From: Semisulcospira habei
Lineage: Eukaryota; Mollusca; Gastropoda; Semisulcospiridae
Assembly: GCA_036245525.1 (NCBI GenBank)
Contig: BTPG01000003.1
Coordinates: forward strand, 135,716,873-135,780,872
Direction of reading: 5' to 3'
DNA length: 64,000 nt
The position numbers and the translations under genes were made by a program. Position 1 is the stretch's first letter, and every line of letters starts with the position of its first letter. Under the pieces are notes generated by a model that did no database searches, was not told the DNA's origin, and saw only the letters and a program-made list of their open reading frames with translations. Below, piece after piece: positions 23,592 through 46,021 of this stretch.

Positions 23592-23683
23592 TTAACCCTT
23601 TGGCTGTCGGTAGCGGTTTTAGTCGCGATGATTCCTGCAGGAATCATCGCGACAAAACCCGCTACCGGCAGCGAAAAGGTTAA
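23592..23683. mobile_element. HP-E hairpin with TTAA at both ends, nearly perfect
   Basis: It runs from TTAACCCTTTGGCTGTCGG to CGGCAGCGAAAAGGTTAA. The inner stem CGCGATGATTCCTGCAGGAA is completely paired. Confidence 0.93.
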
Positions 23684-23911
23684 GGTGCTCACTTGACACA
23701 GTACATGTAGGCTATTATTTGTTGGCACCTGCCTGTTTGTGCCACCTTGGTTTGATAGTTATCTCTGCCCGTCCGCTCCCCTCCATCAAAGGCTGCATCA
23801 CGTTTACTACCTCTAGCTAATAAAACCTAATTCACCGAGTTACCTGCTATTGCCCACCACAAGCTGAAACCTTGATAATCTTTCTGTGAAAAATGTGAGT
23901 AGATGATTTCA

Positions 23912-23977
23912 GCAAAAGGCATAAATTCTCATGGGTCCCTGCGCCTGCAGGGGCCCGTGAGAATCTGTGCCTTTTGA
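23912..23977. repeat. HP-A hairpin with paired changes
   Basis: CAAAAGGC/GCCTTTTG and CATGGGTCC/GGGCCCGTG show the same departures on both sides. Confidence 0.9.
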
Positions 23978-24170
23978 ACATTTGTGGTGGAGTTGGCATT
24001 TACGTACTCGCAATTTTCACTTTAACATCCAAGACACTGGCCTCTCTTCAAAGAATGGGATAATGGAATACACCCATCCCCCTCCCACCCACCCACCCCA
24101 CCCCCTACCACCCAGCCCCCCCCCCCCCCTCCAAAAAAAAGGGCATACAATTATATTTAAATGTGGTCCT

Positions 24171-24240
24171 GCAAGAGGTATAGGTTCTTATTAGCCATCG
24201 CGGCCATGCAGTGGCTGATGAAAATCTATGTTTCTCGCAG
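24171..24240. repeat. HP-A hairpin, diverged
   Basis: TAGCCATCGCGGCCATG and CAGTGGCTGATG form an altered inner stem. Confidence 0.75.
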
Positions 24241-24820
24241 TTGGGTGGAGTTTGCAGACTTGTCGATCGCTTTGAAGTTGAGTGTTTACATCCCGTTTAT
24301 CTGCCGCTCTCGAAACAGTAGAGGGCCGGTAATGACCAGAAGTCATAATTCTCAGCAGTTGCAGACCAGTGGTCAAGGATTCTTAGCCCTCCTCCACTAA
24401 TACAGACTGAACGCCCGCGCCGCTGACCTCCTCCCAGCATGAACGCCTCGAGATCTGCAGGTGTGTGCTGGTCAGTAAATTGGCATTACGAGTAACTGTA
24501 AGAGAACATACCCACGAAGAAACAAACACGCTTAGTCACAACACAATATTTCGGGAGAAACCTTTTTTTTTATCAGACAGACATGTATACAATTTGCTAC
24601 CTATCTTTTCGTGATGGGAAGTGGCAAATGTAAGACACAGAGAGATGTTGGTTGCTTGCTGTTTGCTTTTGAGCAGACTTTGTTTGATATGTTTTGTTTT
24701 GATTTTACAATATACCTGAGTGAAACATTAGCTAAATGCTTTGAACACATTCTACCCTAGGAGTGAATCCCCAAGTTTTAAGGTTGCCCTCTGAAGGACT
24801 GTATTACAATTCTAAAGACA

Positions 24821-24913
24821 GATCGATGATATTTCAAGGGTGGTGCCAGAATAGCTTGGCACCTATGGGCTCCAAGCTATTCTGGCACCACCCTTGAACT
24901 AGCATACTCGATT
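24821..24913. repeat. HP-C hairpin
   Basis: Strong inner arms (GGTGGTGCCAGAATAGCTTG and its complement) with weaker outer pairing. The family flank CTCTGAAGGACTGTATTAC lies to the left. Confidence 0.9.
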
Positions 24914-25210
24914 CATATTTTGCTGTGGTGTGTCGGGACTGAGCATTTAGCTAATGTTTCGCTGTAGGCTCTTGACTTGAGGATCCTTGCCTCTTGCAGG
25001 TGTATGAGTGTTCGCTTCTAGGATGATTTCCTGACCTTCTGTTGCCATCCAGTCTCCCCGCTGTCTCCCTCAGTCTCCCGCTGTCCCCCGGAGTGCCGGA
25101 CTTCTGCGGCTAATTACAGACTATCGGTCACCCGCTCTTCACTCGAGTGAGAAACAATTTAAAGCCATCAGGGCATTCTGGACTTCCCTGGAACGAAGAC
25201 CCTTTCGTCT

Positions 25211-25275
25211 GCAAGAGGCATATATTCTCATGATCCCCTGCAGCCGCAGGGGCTCATGAAAATCTGTGTTTCTTG
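25211..25275. repeat. HP-A hairpin
   Basis: T-type, tip GCAGCCGC; mismatches near CATGATCCCC. Confidence 0.9.
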
Positions 25276-25388
25276 TCTGTTCAAATTTAGCTATCTGCGC
25301 CCCGTGGTCTTGGGTTGGTGGTCATGACCTGGGTGAAGACATCAGTCTGGGCAGTCATTCCTTTATCCAGTCCTCAGAGCTTACATCT

Positions 25389-25454
25389 GTAAGAGGCATA
25401 GATTTCCACGTGCCCCTGCATCCGCAGGGGCCCATGCGAATCTTTGCCTCTTGC
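25389..25454. repeat. HP-A hairpin
   Basis: The left arm has GATTTCCACGTGCCCC; the tip is GCATCCGC. It lies about 110 bp after another copy. Confidence 0.88.
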
Positions 25455-26128
25455 TAGCAGGGAATGGGTTCATTTTTATCTGGCGTCCTCAGGTTGAGGC
25501 GGTCATCTGGGTGAAGACGTCCCGCTGCTGTGGAGTTTCGGCGCCGACCATTGATTTGGTACGTTAGTGGTTGTGGGGGTGAGAGACCAGCTAGAGAGAA
25601 AATAGACAGGAATGGAAATCTATTTACGTGAAACGTGCAATCTTTTCTCTATTTTTTTAACCGTGATATATCTAGGGTAGTAAAGATGGTCTATGTCTCT
25701 GGTTAGAATGGGGTCTTTGTGACTTTTTTTTAGGCCTTTTAATTCTGCAGTGTCAGCCGACCATCTACAACATTTTGAAGACTTTTTGATCATGTCTGTT
25801 TTCCAACCACCGGCTCTAGTGGACCCCTTTTTTTTTTCTTTTTTTTCGAACAGTGGAGATGGGGGTTTTTGACGTGCGCACGTGATGATTAAATGTGTGC
25901 TGTTCACACAAAGGCGGACAGGCACCGTAACCCGAGTCTGTATGAAATTTAGACTCGATGGAATAAGGAAACAACAACAGCCATTCCGGCCAACCAGGGG
26001 ATCGCACCCTGAACGTTTGTCATCATCATCATCAGTCCCTTGCCCGAACTGGGCGTTGGGGGGACTGAAAGGCAGCAGCAACAGACAGTGCTCTCCACTG
26101 ACTTCTATTTTGGGCGGTTGCAAGCAAG

Positions 26129-26170
26129 TCTGGCATCTCGAGAAGAATGGACCGAACTCGAGATGCCAGA
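26129..26170. repeat. Short perfect inverted repeat
   Basis: TCTGGCATCTCGAG and CTCGAGATGCCAGA are exact complements with a 14-bp loop. Confidence 0.85.
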
Positions 26171-26384
26171 CTCGAGATGAACGTTTGTGCTGCTATCTAA
26201 AGCAGACTATGCTTCCGCTAAGCTACCGGCATATTCCGACGACATTTGTTTGTACGCAATTTCAAACCAATGCGTTTACTAAGTTAACCCATATCATACT
26301 GAGGCTAAAAGCTTCATATTTGTACACTGCCATATGCAAGCTACATTATAGTACTTACAGAGAAGGATATAGACCAACAGCTTT

Positions 26385-26460
26385 AGTTCAAGGGTGGTGC
26401 CAGAATAGCTTGGCGCCTAGAGGCGCCAAGCCATTCTGGCACTACCCTTGAACTATTTTA
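26385..26460. repeat. HP-C hairpin, short form
   Basis: The core is complete (TAGTTCAAGGGTGGTGCC to ACTACCCTTGAACTA), but the GATCGACC outer arms are missing. Confidence 0.9.
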
Positions 26461-26712
26461 GTCCCACTCATTTCACACACTAGTGTATTCCGAATGGTAA
26501 GGGTTATGCTCCAGTGAAACAATGCAACATATTGCTATCCATTCGCTGCCTGCCTAGTTTTGTGCTCCAGCCAGCGTTCTGTGCTTGTGGTGGGTGGACG
26601 TGATAGACCTTGAAGTAGAAGAAAGGTGGGGGAGTAGCTGTGCAATTTCCAGAGCTCTACCGCCTGGTCTTTCCCTTGCAGTTCGATTCTCTATTGCCTG
26701 GCCTACCCAGCT

Positions 26713-26778
26713 GCAAGAGGCACCGATCCTCATGAGCCCCTGCAGTCGTAGGGGCTCATGAGAATCTTTGCCTCTTGC
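26713..26778. repeat. HP-A hairpin, mixed type
   Basis: The left arm is C-type (GATCCTC) and the right arm T-type (GAGAATC), one of the few copies whose arms disagree at that site. Confidence 0.92.
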
Positions 26779-26994
26779 TGGCAAGGTGTAGGGATCGGTC
26801 ACTCCGAAGGAGTCGAAAACCCAGTCTCTCATGCCCACTTCTCATTCCACACCAGTTGTTTATTGCTTCCTTCTTTCTGTTCTTTCGTTTATTTTGCCCT
26901 CTGTGGATGTAATGTTTCTTTCAGGGGATGTGCTTCAGAAAATAGCATGCGCCCACCATGGGTATTCAGGGAAGTGGTGGGAAGTAGGGAGGTT

Positions 26995-26996
<2 letters not shown>

Positions 26997-27080
<84 letters not shown>
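26997..27080 (+). repeat. (GA)n microsatellite
   Basis: About 42 GA units; one of only two long GA tracts on this strand. Confidence 0.97.
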
Positions 27081-27584
27081 ATCATTTATTTCCTGGTCTA
27101 TTATTTTGATTCCATACAATATTCATGACGTGATTTCATTCAAGTTGTTCTTTAGACACGCACACATCCAAGCACTGCTGTGTCGTAGGCGATGTTGACT
27201 GCTTTCGAGTCGTCAGGCCCACTGCCACAGCCAGCGCGCGCGCGCACACACACACACACACGCACGTCAAAAAGAATCATGCCCACAGCAATAATTATGT
27301 TTATGGAAATGGCACAGTTGTTATGTGTTCGGTTGGGTGGCTGTCACAGACACTCATACACATGGAAACATACTTGAACATCAAATATTATGCCTTTGAA
27401 CGGCTGGCGGATTCACGACCCTTAAAGGCACGAGTGCTGCAGCAATGCTGTCAGATGAAAGACAGGTTGTGATATTAATTCAGTCTCTCGCGTCAAAATA
27501 TTTACTGTTCAGCTTGCGGTGCATCTTTTGGTATACACCCGGAATAGAAACGAAACATCCGCTGTCTTGTATGTCAATGCATCT

Positions 27585-27651
27585 GCAAGAAGCATATATA
27601 TTCTCATGAACCCCTGCATTGCATGGCATCATGAGAGTCTATGCCTCTTGC
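27585..27651. repeat. HP-A hairpin
   Basis: TTCTCATGAACCCCTGC is opposite GCATGGCATCATGAGAGTC; the right inner arm is eroded. Confidence 0.85.
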
Positions 27652-27739
27652 TGGTAGGCGTGCGAGGGTATTTACTAACCCACTGCCCACTCAGTCCGGA
27701 TCTAGGAAATCATTGGAATATGAGCGTGTGATCCGGAGT

Positions 27740-27867
<128 letters not shown>

Positions 27868-27880
27868 CGCTGTCTGTCTG

Positions 27881-28012
27881 TTTGTCTCTCTGTCTGTCTC
27901 TCTGTCACTTTCTGCGAACACCTTTCATCTGCGAAACTAAGATGCAAACATCACGAGCCAGCAGCATGAGTGAGCTTAGTCCTGCGTCAGCCACTCAGCA
28001 AGGTGCTCCGCT
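27881..28012 (+). repeat. Dispersed duplication, copy 1
   Basis: A (CT)n tail, CACTTTCTGCGAACACC, ATGCAAACATCACGAGCC and a HP-B left arm recur in the same order about 1 kb downstream. Confidence 0.8.
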
Positions 28013-28070
28013 ATAGCGGAGCACCTTGCTGAGTGGTCTGCGCAGAACTAAGTTCACTCAGGCAGCTGAA
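27955..28070. repeat. HP-B hairpin
   Basis: Both arms share a paired substitution (CCACTCAGC and GCTGAGTGG where the family has CCACTAAGC and GCTTAGTGG). Confidence 0.92.
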
Positions 28071-28179
28071 GAAAGGGGTCTATCCATTTTGCTGTAAAAC
28101 TATAGACTTGCCCTCCAACCCTAGGGGCTGATGTGAATCTGTAACCTGTCCCTGGTAGACGCAGGTCGCTTCCAATCAC

Positions 28180-28207
<28 letters not shown>
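28180..28207 (+). repeat. Poly(T) tract
   Basis: A run of about 27 T; no retroelement body is recognised next to it. Confidence 0.9.
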
Positions 28208-28210
<3 letters not shown>

Positions 28211-28467
28211 TAAAACTCCGATAGAAGTCGAATATTCTGTGTGATTCTATTGAATCAGTGGTTGTCCCAACACGTTTTTACCTCCCCATTTCTCTGATCA
28301 TTATGGGGTGCCGCTATCAATTATTCAACTGCAGAAATTACATCGTCACTTCGTAGCAGCCAGCCAACCGAAATCCGATTTTCTCACTTCTCTCTTCCGT
28401 TTGTTGAAGGTGACAATTGCGGCTTGGTGCGTTTTGTTGTGTACCTTCCACACTACGACAAATTGGT

Positions 28468-28563
28468 TGACCAAGGATAGTTCAAGGGTGGTGCCAGAAT
28501 AGCTTGGCGCCTTAAGGCGCCAAGCTATTCTGGCACCACCCTTTTTGAACTGTCGTGTTCGGT
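28468..28563. repeat. HP-C hairpin, nearly perfect core
   Basis: The tip GGCGCCTTAAGGCGCC is perfectly paired. The right arm has two extra T bases in CCCTTTTTGAAC. Confidence 0.92.
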
Positions 28564-28825
28564 CTTTCTCCTGAACTGTCAAGTAGCTTACTGGAGACAG
28601 TTACTGTAGAAGACGGGAATTCTTAGCTTGGGGCTTTGTGTGTGTGCATTTTACGTTTGGTGCTCACATGACAATTGACGTGATGTCCCAACAGACATTG
28701 TTCTTGTGTCCGTGCGATGCCAAGAGCATGAACATTTGAAACGTGTTTCGTAGGGGCGCGGAACATTTGTTACAAACTGAAGGTCAAGAAAATGCTTATT
28801 TTCCCCGCAATTCTCTTGACATCAA

Positions 28826-28831
<6 letters not shown>

Positions 28832-28901
<70 letters not shown>
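28832..28901 (+). repeat. (CT)n microsatellite
   Basis: CT tract after a short C run; it belongs to the duplicated segment. Confidence 0.97.
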
Positions 28902-28904
<3 letters not shown>

Positions 28905-29027
28905 TCTGTCTCTCTGTCACTTTCTGAGAACAGCTTTTATCTGCGAAACTAAAATGCAAACATCAGGAGCCAGTAGCGCGAGTGAGCTTAGTCATGCGTC
29001 AGACACTCAGCAAGGTGCTCCGCAACA
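28901..29027 (+). repeat. Dispersed duplication, copy 2, with half a HP-B hairpin
   Basis: This matches copy 1 (CACTTTCTGAGAACAGC, ATGCAAACATCAGGAGCC) but stops at the hairpin tip (GCAAGGTGCTCCGC); the right arm is missing. The breakpoint at the tip suggests the hairpin was involved in the rearrangement. Confidence 0.8.
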
Positions 29028-29085
29028 ACGGCAAGTTTGAAAACTGGTCCTGTTAACAATCACTTCTACCGTTGGAAAATAAAGG

Positions 29086-29196
<111 letters not shown>

Positions 29197-29514
29197 CCCA
29201 CACACACATACACACACACAACGCTTCCCTCGTCACCACCACCACCCCTCAGCACAAAGTTGACAAAAATCGATGAAATTGCGCGGAAACGCGGCTCCAC
29301 ACAGGGTTCGCATTACGAGTGAACGTCTCCGAGGGCTGCCTACTGCTGTGGCATTGTCTGAAGTTCCGTTGTTTACTGTTGAAAAGACGCAATGGCTCCC
29401 AAGTGGGCAGTTAGAGTTGACCGAATTAGTGGCATTGCGTGAACACACAGCACAGCAGAAATTATGTACGGCAGGTCTGCCTTATGCAGGCAAAAGTCAG
29501 TAAGCCGGTTTTTG

Positions 29515-29568
29515 TGAAAAGCGAGATTTTCACTGAATTACTGTTTTACAGTGAAAAGCACGATTTAA
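29515..29568. repeat. HP-H hairpin
   Basis: AAAAGCGAGATTTTCACTG faces CAGTGAAAAGCACGATTT, with small gaps. Confidence 0.75.
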
Positions 29569-29681
29569 AAAAAAGTGGAATTGTCGTCTTATGAACAGTG
29601 GTGTATTTTTGCCGGGACAAATTTTGGGATTTGGACATTGCGTACCCCTTCACTGCCGAGAAAATGTTATCACAATCCAAC

Positions 29682-29728
29682 TGCAAGAGGCATAGATCGA
29701 CCCCCATCCCACCTGAGGATCGATGACA
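29682..29728. repeat. HP-A remnant
   Basis: GCAAGAGGCATAGATCG survives; the rest is reduced to CCTGAGGATCGATG. Confidence 0.65.
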
Positions 29729-29906
29729 ACAATTTACATCCATGGTTCTTGAAAGGCTGAGGTTCTTTGGCGTTGAATTAACTCAGACTTCACAGGGCTG
29801 CCATTTTTACAGCAGCGCAAAGGGTCTGAATACCTCCATGTGGAAATTTTAGAGGATTCACATGTTAAAAGATACTAAATTGGACCACTAATACCGAATC
29901 ACTATC

Positions 29907-30264
29907 TCCCCACCCGGGTCTGCCCTGGGGGACTTGGGTGGGATTAACTACTTTTTAGTTCCCAGGGTCAGCCTGGTCAGCCCCGCAGGGTGGGTTTTTC
30001 CCCTCTATTCTAGGGCATGTGTTTCTGTCAACCCGTCCATTCACCTGTATTTTCCTTTTTAAACTCTCCCAACTGCCTGCGCTTTCTGTAGCTCTTGATA
30101 TTGGATGTGTGTTGCTAAATGGTCTTAGGTTTATTTAGCGTATTAGACCGGCTGGCGACATACATTCAATATTCTGTTTAGTTTTGTTTTTTTCACAAGC
30201 AGTGCAGGCACGTCCTGAGAAAGTCTTGTTGTTGTCGGGACGTTAAGCAATGTATAACCAACCG
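29907..30264 (+). repeat. 400-bp interspersed repeat, copy 3
   Basis: This copy lies about 260 bp before the first recognised plexin exon. It lacks roughly 25 bp near the middle (after GGTCTTAGGTTTATTTAG) and ends with GTATAACCAACC. Confidence 0.85.
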
Positions 30265-30524
30265 AATCACTATCACGTTCTTTAAATAAATAATAGATAA
30301 TTTAAATGCGTCTCGGACGCAACCGCGCTTTTTTTTTTTTTTGATTGCTTCGGCCTACCCATTCTTCGTCACACTTTCAGCACGTGATGGTTTTTATTGT
30401 GTCGTAGACGCACAGACACATAGAAACGAGATCTCTCCTTCAGAAGCGTAATATGCGTCCACTGTCAGTTAAATGGTTAATTAAACACATTTTAACTTTA
30501 CTGTCTTCCCTCTGTATTTTTCAG

Positions 30525-30572
30525 GAGTAGCGGAGATGGTGTCCTAACCGACCGGCACACCTAGACCGCAAG
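30525..30572 (+). other. 5' UTR part of plexin coding exon 1, with a tiny upstream ORF
   Basis: A pyrimidine-rich tract ending in TTTTTCAG precedes 30525, so the start-codon exon seems to follow a 5' UTR intron whose first exon is not recognised. An upstream ATG at 30536 opens a three-codon frame that stops at 30547, before the main ATG at 30573. The acceptor assignment is inference; an internal promoter is the alternative. Confidence 0.5.
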
Positions 30573-41208
<10,636 letters not shown>

Positions 41209-41226
41209 GTAAGTCCACTTTCCTTC

Positions 41227-41440
41227 TTAACTCATTCAGCCCGGCGCACTTATTTCGCACATTTTGGAGGCGTCATCTAACGACTATGCACCTGTTGCAG
41301 AAGATGGATCGACCATGATAATTCAAGGGTAGTGCCAGATTTGCTTGGCGCCGACAGGCGACAGGCTAATCTGGCACCACCCTTGAATTATCATGGTGGA
41401 CCCATCTCCTGCTGTAGTGCGTCAGGGCAGAATGGGTTAA
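41227..41440. mobile_element. Complete HP-C element with TTAA ends, 19 bp after plexin exon 6
   Basis: It is bounded by TTAACTCATTCAGCCC and GGGCAGAATGGGTTAA. The hairpin pairs GAAGATGGATCGACCATG with CATGGTGGACCCATCTC, and the tip is GGCGCCGACAGGCGACAGG. Confidence 0.92.
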
Positions 41441-41447
41441 TACCCCT

Positions 41448-41913
41448 GTGTGTCTGCTTATGCACTGCCGATTTAACCGTTTCACTGCAGGGACAAAGCG
41501 AGCAGTTCCCAAATGCAAGAGGTATAGATCCTCATGAGCCCCGCAGTCGCAGCCTCTTGAAAGTTTTATTGAAATTTATTTTCCTCATGAAAGTGGGCAA
41601 CCTGACGGTGAATCTGGTATAGTTTCACAGATGTTATTCGTGGTCTTCGGTAGTGCACGGATTAGTGAGGCTGTGAAGGGGTGTGTCTGCTTATGCACTG
41701 CCGATTTAACCGTTTCACTGCCGGGACAAAGCGAGCAGTTCCCAAATGCAAGAGGTATAGATCCTCATGAGCCCCACAGTCGCAGCCTCTTGAAAGTTTT
41801 ATTGAAATTTATTTTCCTCATGAAAGTGGGCAACCTGACGGTGAATCTGGTATAGTTTCACAGATGTTATTCGTGGTCTTCGGTAGTGCACGGATTAGTG
41901 AGGCTGTGAAGGG
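41448..41913 (+). repeat. 233-bp tandem duplication in plexin intron 6
   Basis: Two adjacent copies (41448-41680 and 41681-41913) differ at about two bases by eye, so the duplication is recent. Each contains a HP-A remnant that has lost most of its right arm (AAGAGGTATAGATCCTCATG, then CGCAGCCTCTTG). Confidence 0.95.
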
Positions 41914-41914
41914 G

Positions 41915-41955
41915 TTAACACATTCGAGTCGTGCCGCATTAGGATACGAATGAGC
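41915..41955. repeat. HP-I remnant
   Basis: GGTTAACACATTCGAGTCGT and GCCGCATTAGGATACGAATG match HP-I ends; the core is missing. Confidence 0.6.
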
Positions 41956-42298
41956 GACTGGTTGTCTTGTGATATTTTTTGTATCCATCCTGTCCGAATT
42001 GTTTGTATTTCTAGTTGTGTGTCCATTCGTCGTGAATGTTTGTCTTTGCCGATTTGTCACTGTTTGCTGTTGTTGTTTTGCTAACGCCTTTCTCGTTTGT
42101 GTGTACGCCCATTTATCGTGTGTGTTTGTGCCCAGTTCGTTTTGTTTGTGCCTATTTTTCGTTCAGTGTGCTTGTGCCGATTTTTCTCGTGCATTCTGTC
42201 AGTCGGCTTGTGTGCGATCTCTCAGTGTGTGTTTGTTGCCATTCGTCTGTGTGTTTTCGCAATCTCCTTTGTGTTTTTGTTATGTGCAGTGCCATTTG

Positions 42299-42300
<2 letters not shown>

Positions 42301-42375
<75 letters not shown>
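42301..42375 (+). repeat. (CT)n microsatellite
   Basis: A CT tract with one interruption (CCTC). Confidence 0.96.
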
Positions 42376-42686
42376 GCCATTGCCTCTCTCCCTCCCGCCT
42401 CCACCCCCGGGGGCATCCTCTCCAGAGACCTACATTGTCATGAGTCATATTCGATGCGTGAACTGTCCTTTGCGGCGCTTTAAAAAAGATTGGAATCCAT
42501 TTTACAAATTGTGCGACCTTTCGCTGTCAGTTGAACGAAGTTCATCCCATTGTATCCCCCCTTTTTACCCCCCACCCCACCCCCTACCTCCTCTGCCCCT
42601 CCCTTAGTCTTCATTCCTAACCATCCCCCCCGCGCTTCTTGCGGTTTTCATAGCCGATCTATATGCAAGCTCTGACGTTCGACCTT

Positions 42687-42753
42687 ACAAGAGGCGTAGA
42701 TTCTCATGAGCCCCTGTTGCTGCAGGGGTTCATGAGAATATATGCCTCTTGCA
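42687..42753. repeat. HP-A hairpin
   Basis: T-type with tip GTTGCTGC; right arm GGGTTCATGAGAATATATG. Confidence 0.92.
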
Positions 42754-42879
42754 GATGAAAGGTGTGTTTTCCCCCTCTGAATCCCGTTTACGCGTTAACA
42801 GTACTAATCGCGAGCACTACGTTTCCATATAACTAATGCCGTTAAAACTACGTGCCACTGCAACTACGCGTAGATTACA

Positions 42880-42926
42880 TTGTCTTGTATTTGTCTTTTC
42901 TAAGCGTGTTTCTTGTTTCTTCGGGA
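42880..42926. repeat. HP-J right arm
   Basis: TTGTCTTTTCTAAGCGTGTT and TCTTGTTTCTTCGGG are present without a left arm. Confidence 0.6.
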
Positions 42927-43127
42927 TGTTCTCTGCGTATAGATAGCACTGCGTTTTTCTACACTACCTTCGATAGCACTCCGGTGACACGTAATGATAG
43001 TGACACGTAGTGCTAGCGAAATTTGGTATAAAAATAATGTTTCAGAAAGGTACAGTATTTTGTAGCAACATACACTGTGCATTTTAACAATTTCAGTGCT
43101 GGAAAAAAATGCGTAAACCACCCAGCT

Positions 43128-43212
43128 GCAAGAGGCTAAGAACCTCATGATCCCCCGCAGATACGCTAACTTACTGCAGATGCGGGGGCTCATGAGGGTC
43201 TTTTCCTCTTGC
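43128..43212. repeat. HP-A hairpin with a lengthened loop
   Basis: About 20 extra bases (GATACGCTAACTTACTGCA) lie between the CCCCCGCA and TGCGGGGG stems. Confidence 0.88.
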
Positions 43213-43696
43213 TGGTCTTAGTCATATTATTGTGTTCGTCTGGGATTTATGGGATTATTCGGAGTGTTTAATTTGCCCAGCATTCAAAAAAATCAATTTT
43301 GCGTCCGCTGGTTAACAGTGACCGGATTTTCTACAGGTGTACTGTAATAGTGGCTGGCGGGTTGGCTGTATCCCACACACACAAAAAGGCAGGCGGTGTG
43401 GGCGGTAATGCATGTCGACGTCGTGCTGTGGCACATATAGACCGATATGTGAGGTCATGACCCTATCACCCAAAGGTCATCCTACATCAAATTCTATGAC
43501 GTTCTTCACAATGCAACCCACGCGTCATCCGTCTCTTCTGCAAGTGACGTAAATCTCATGCTCCCATACAAGCTGCAGGCGGCTCATGACAATGGGTAGC
43601 GTATGGGCAAAGAATGCGAGGTGACTTCGCAAGCTGCGCAGCGGTACACTTAACCCCTTCTCAACCTGGGGAACAGGCATGGGTGAATGGTACAAC

Positions 43697-43761
43697 ACGA
43701 GGCGTAGATTCTCATGAGCCCCATGCGAAGGCAGGGGCTTATGAGAATCTGTGCCTCTTGC
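43697..43761. repeat. HP-A hairpin
   Basis: T-type; the left stem reads CCCCATGC and the tip GAAG. Confidence 0.9.
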
Positions 43762-43955
43762 AGATCTGCAAGCTCCAGAGCTGGGCTAATGTTTCGGCAC
43801 AATCACGAGTCTGCATTAGCGTCCTGCATAATTGATGATCATCGCAACAGGAGTTGGAAACGTGTGCTAAACGCTACAGCAAGGTCAGCCATTTTTACCC
43901 CCAGAAGCAAATTTAACTCCATCGCTGACGAGAGAAAGGGAACAGAATCTAACTG

Positions 43956-43999
43956 GAAGAGGCATAGATCCTCATGAGCCCCCGCGGTCGCCTCTTGCT
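43956..43999. repeat. HP-A hairpin, right arm deleted
   Basis: CCCCCGCGGTCG joins directly to CCTCTTGC. Confidence 0.88.
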
Positions 44000-44782
44000 G
44001 AAACCGCTTTGTATCCCTGTTCGTGTTAACGGCATGGGGATCTTTGATGTTAAATTTGCAACGATTTAAAAAACACAGTCCTTTGGCATTGAAGGGATTA
44101 ATGGGTAATTTTCAACTGAGATCGATATTACTTGATTATCGGAAGCTATTTTATTTTTACTTCGCTTTATACAGTTGTGTAAAATGGATCGACAAAAACG
44201 TACATTTGTCAAAAAAATTCTCGCATAGAATTGAACGACTGAAAATTCTCAGTCACATGAAGTAAACGCGTAAATGAGGTGGATGATTTTTTTTCCGGTG
44301 AATGCCTACGAAGGCCAGTGCACTTGCCTCTGAAAAAAAGTATCTCATATTACTCTGCAATCAGACCCATTACTTGAAATAGCAAAGCGGAGTTAGCTAG
44401 GCTCATGAAATCAGGCACATTACTTTAAATGACAAGGGTTAGCTTCAACTGTAGTAACCGCTCCGTTCTTGATTTTTTCCTTTTAGGGCCGTTAACCTGA
44501 ACTATATGCGAGTGCATGCTTTTGAATAGAATAGCTAAAATTGATATCCGGTAAATAGAGTAGGCGTTTAGAAATATGACATAGCCATAAACCCATTCGT
44601 TTTACGGTCGTAGGCGGGTTTTTTTTTTTTTTTTTTTTTTTTTTCTTTATTCTTCTTCTTGAAAATGTTAAGAGCGTGTGTGTACTTCGCGACCGGGAAA
44701 TTTCGACTCGCTTAACACCGGCGAAAAATCTCACAATAACGAGTCTTTACATGGGACAATTTCTCAAACAGCTCAATCCATC

Positions 44783-44848
44783 TGCAAGAGGCATAGATTC
44801 TCATGAGCCCCTGCGAATGCAGGGGCTCATGAGAATCCATGCCTCTTG
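44783..44848. repeat. HP-A hairpin
   Basis: Almost perfect T-type copy with tip GCGAATGC. Confidence 0.93.
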
Positions 44849-44910
44849 TTGAATCAAAATCTTTTCAAGGTCCTCACTAGATCTAGATTTGTATCTTGAC
44901 TAAAGCATTT

Positions 44911-44964
44911 GCATGGGTCGATTCACAGGCTTCAGGGGTTCATGAGAGTCCTTGCCTATTGCAG
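44911..44964. repeat. HP-A right-arm fragment
   Basis: CAGGGGTTCATGAGAGTCC and TTGCCTATTGCAG lack a proper left arm. Confidence 0.65.
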
Positions 44965-45215
44965 GAACAGACCAGCATAAGCATATTATAGCCTGTACGT
45001 GTCTGTTCCTCAGACAGAGTAAGGCTGTTTTGAGGGGTTTGAGTCTGACAGTAGGAGGTGAATCGAATAAATGACAGGGTTATGCTCAAGCACCGGCTGA
45101 CTGAATTACGACCCGTTTAAAAAACCGGCGATTGCGTGATGAGGGCTTAATGCTCAGAGCGGAAGGTCGGTAGTCAAGAACTTGAGTGAACGCACCGGTT
45201 CACTGCATTACAATT

Positions 45216-45418
45216 TTAACCCATTTAACCCCACGATTGTATTTCTCAAATTTTGGAGATGTCACCCGACGACTCTGTGCCAGTTGCAGGAGATGGATCG
45301 ACCATGATAATTCAAGGCATGATAATTCAAGGGTAGTGCTAGATTAGCTTGGCACCTGACGGCCTACCCTTTAATTATCATGGTCGATCCATCTCCTGCT
45401 GTAGTGCGAGGGCGTTAA
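45216..45418. mobile_element. HP-C element with TTAA ends and an internal duplication
   Basis: The left arm repeats CATGATAATTCAAGG twice in tandem. The right inner arm is shortened to GGCCTACCC. The ends read TTAACCCATTTAACCCC and GGGCGTTAA. Confidence 0.88.
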
Positions 45419-45524
45419 AATGGTCAATGCGTATTGATTTCCACTATTCAAGACGTGCTTAAAAAATCAATAAAAGAAAAAAAAAAACTCACAGGAAAAA
45501 CCTCTCGGATATATTTACAATATC

Positions 45525-45590
45525 TGCTAGTCCGTGACTTTGGGCCTTACGGCTGTTTGCCGTTAGTCTAAAATAAGAGACCCGCACACA
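45525..45590. repeat. HP-D hairpin, diverged
   Basis: TAGTCCGTGACTTTGGGCC and the tip GGCTGTTTGCCG remain recognisable. Confidence 0.7.
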
Positions 45591-45680
45591 AAAGAATCAG
45601 GAAAAGGAAACTTGGACATGGATAAAGAGTTCAGTGTTTGTTTTACCTGTCCCGGCGCGGCAGTCAACCCGTACCGTCTA

Positions 45681-45732
45681 CAGGAGGCATAGATTATTAT
45701 GGGTCCCTGCAGCCGTGAGAATCCACGCTCCA
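45681..45732. repeat. HP-A hairpin, inner right arm deleted
   Basis: ATTATTATGGGTCCCTGCAG is followed directly by CCGTGAGAATCCACGC. Confidence 0.75.
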
Positions 45733-46021
45733 CCCCGTCAGAAACGAACCACGATGGCGTCGCTATACCTCCATAGACCCTCATGTTTTATTATGCACAC
45801 TCAAGTACATAGACTGCTCGTCAGCTATGCCGCAAAAAATTCCTAATGTTTATGCATATGGCAATAAAGTTTATCTTATCTTATAACAAGTCAGCCTCGG
45901 CATATCGTGGCACCCGCGAACTGTACAATAATATAGTCAGACCGCGTTGTTCGCTATCGTGTTACTGCAGTGCTGAAGTGACGCATAGTCTTTTGAAGAT
46001 TTTTTTTAAACCATTTGATAG

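Noticed and set aside
25882..26451. 189-residue open frame on the plus strand
   Set aside because: It crosses an inverted repeat and a HP-C hairpin, has no recognisable domain and no exon-like codon use.
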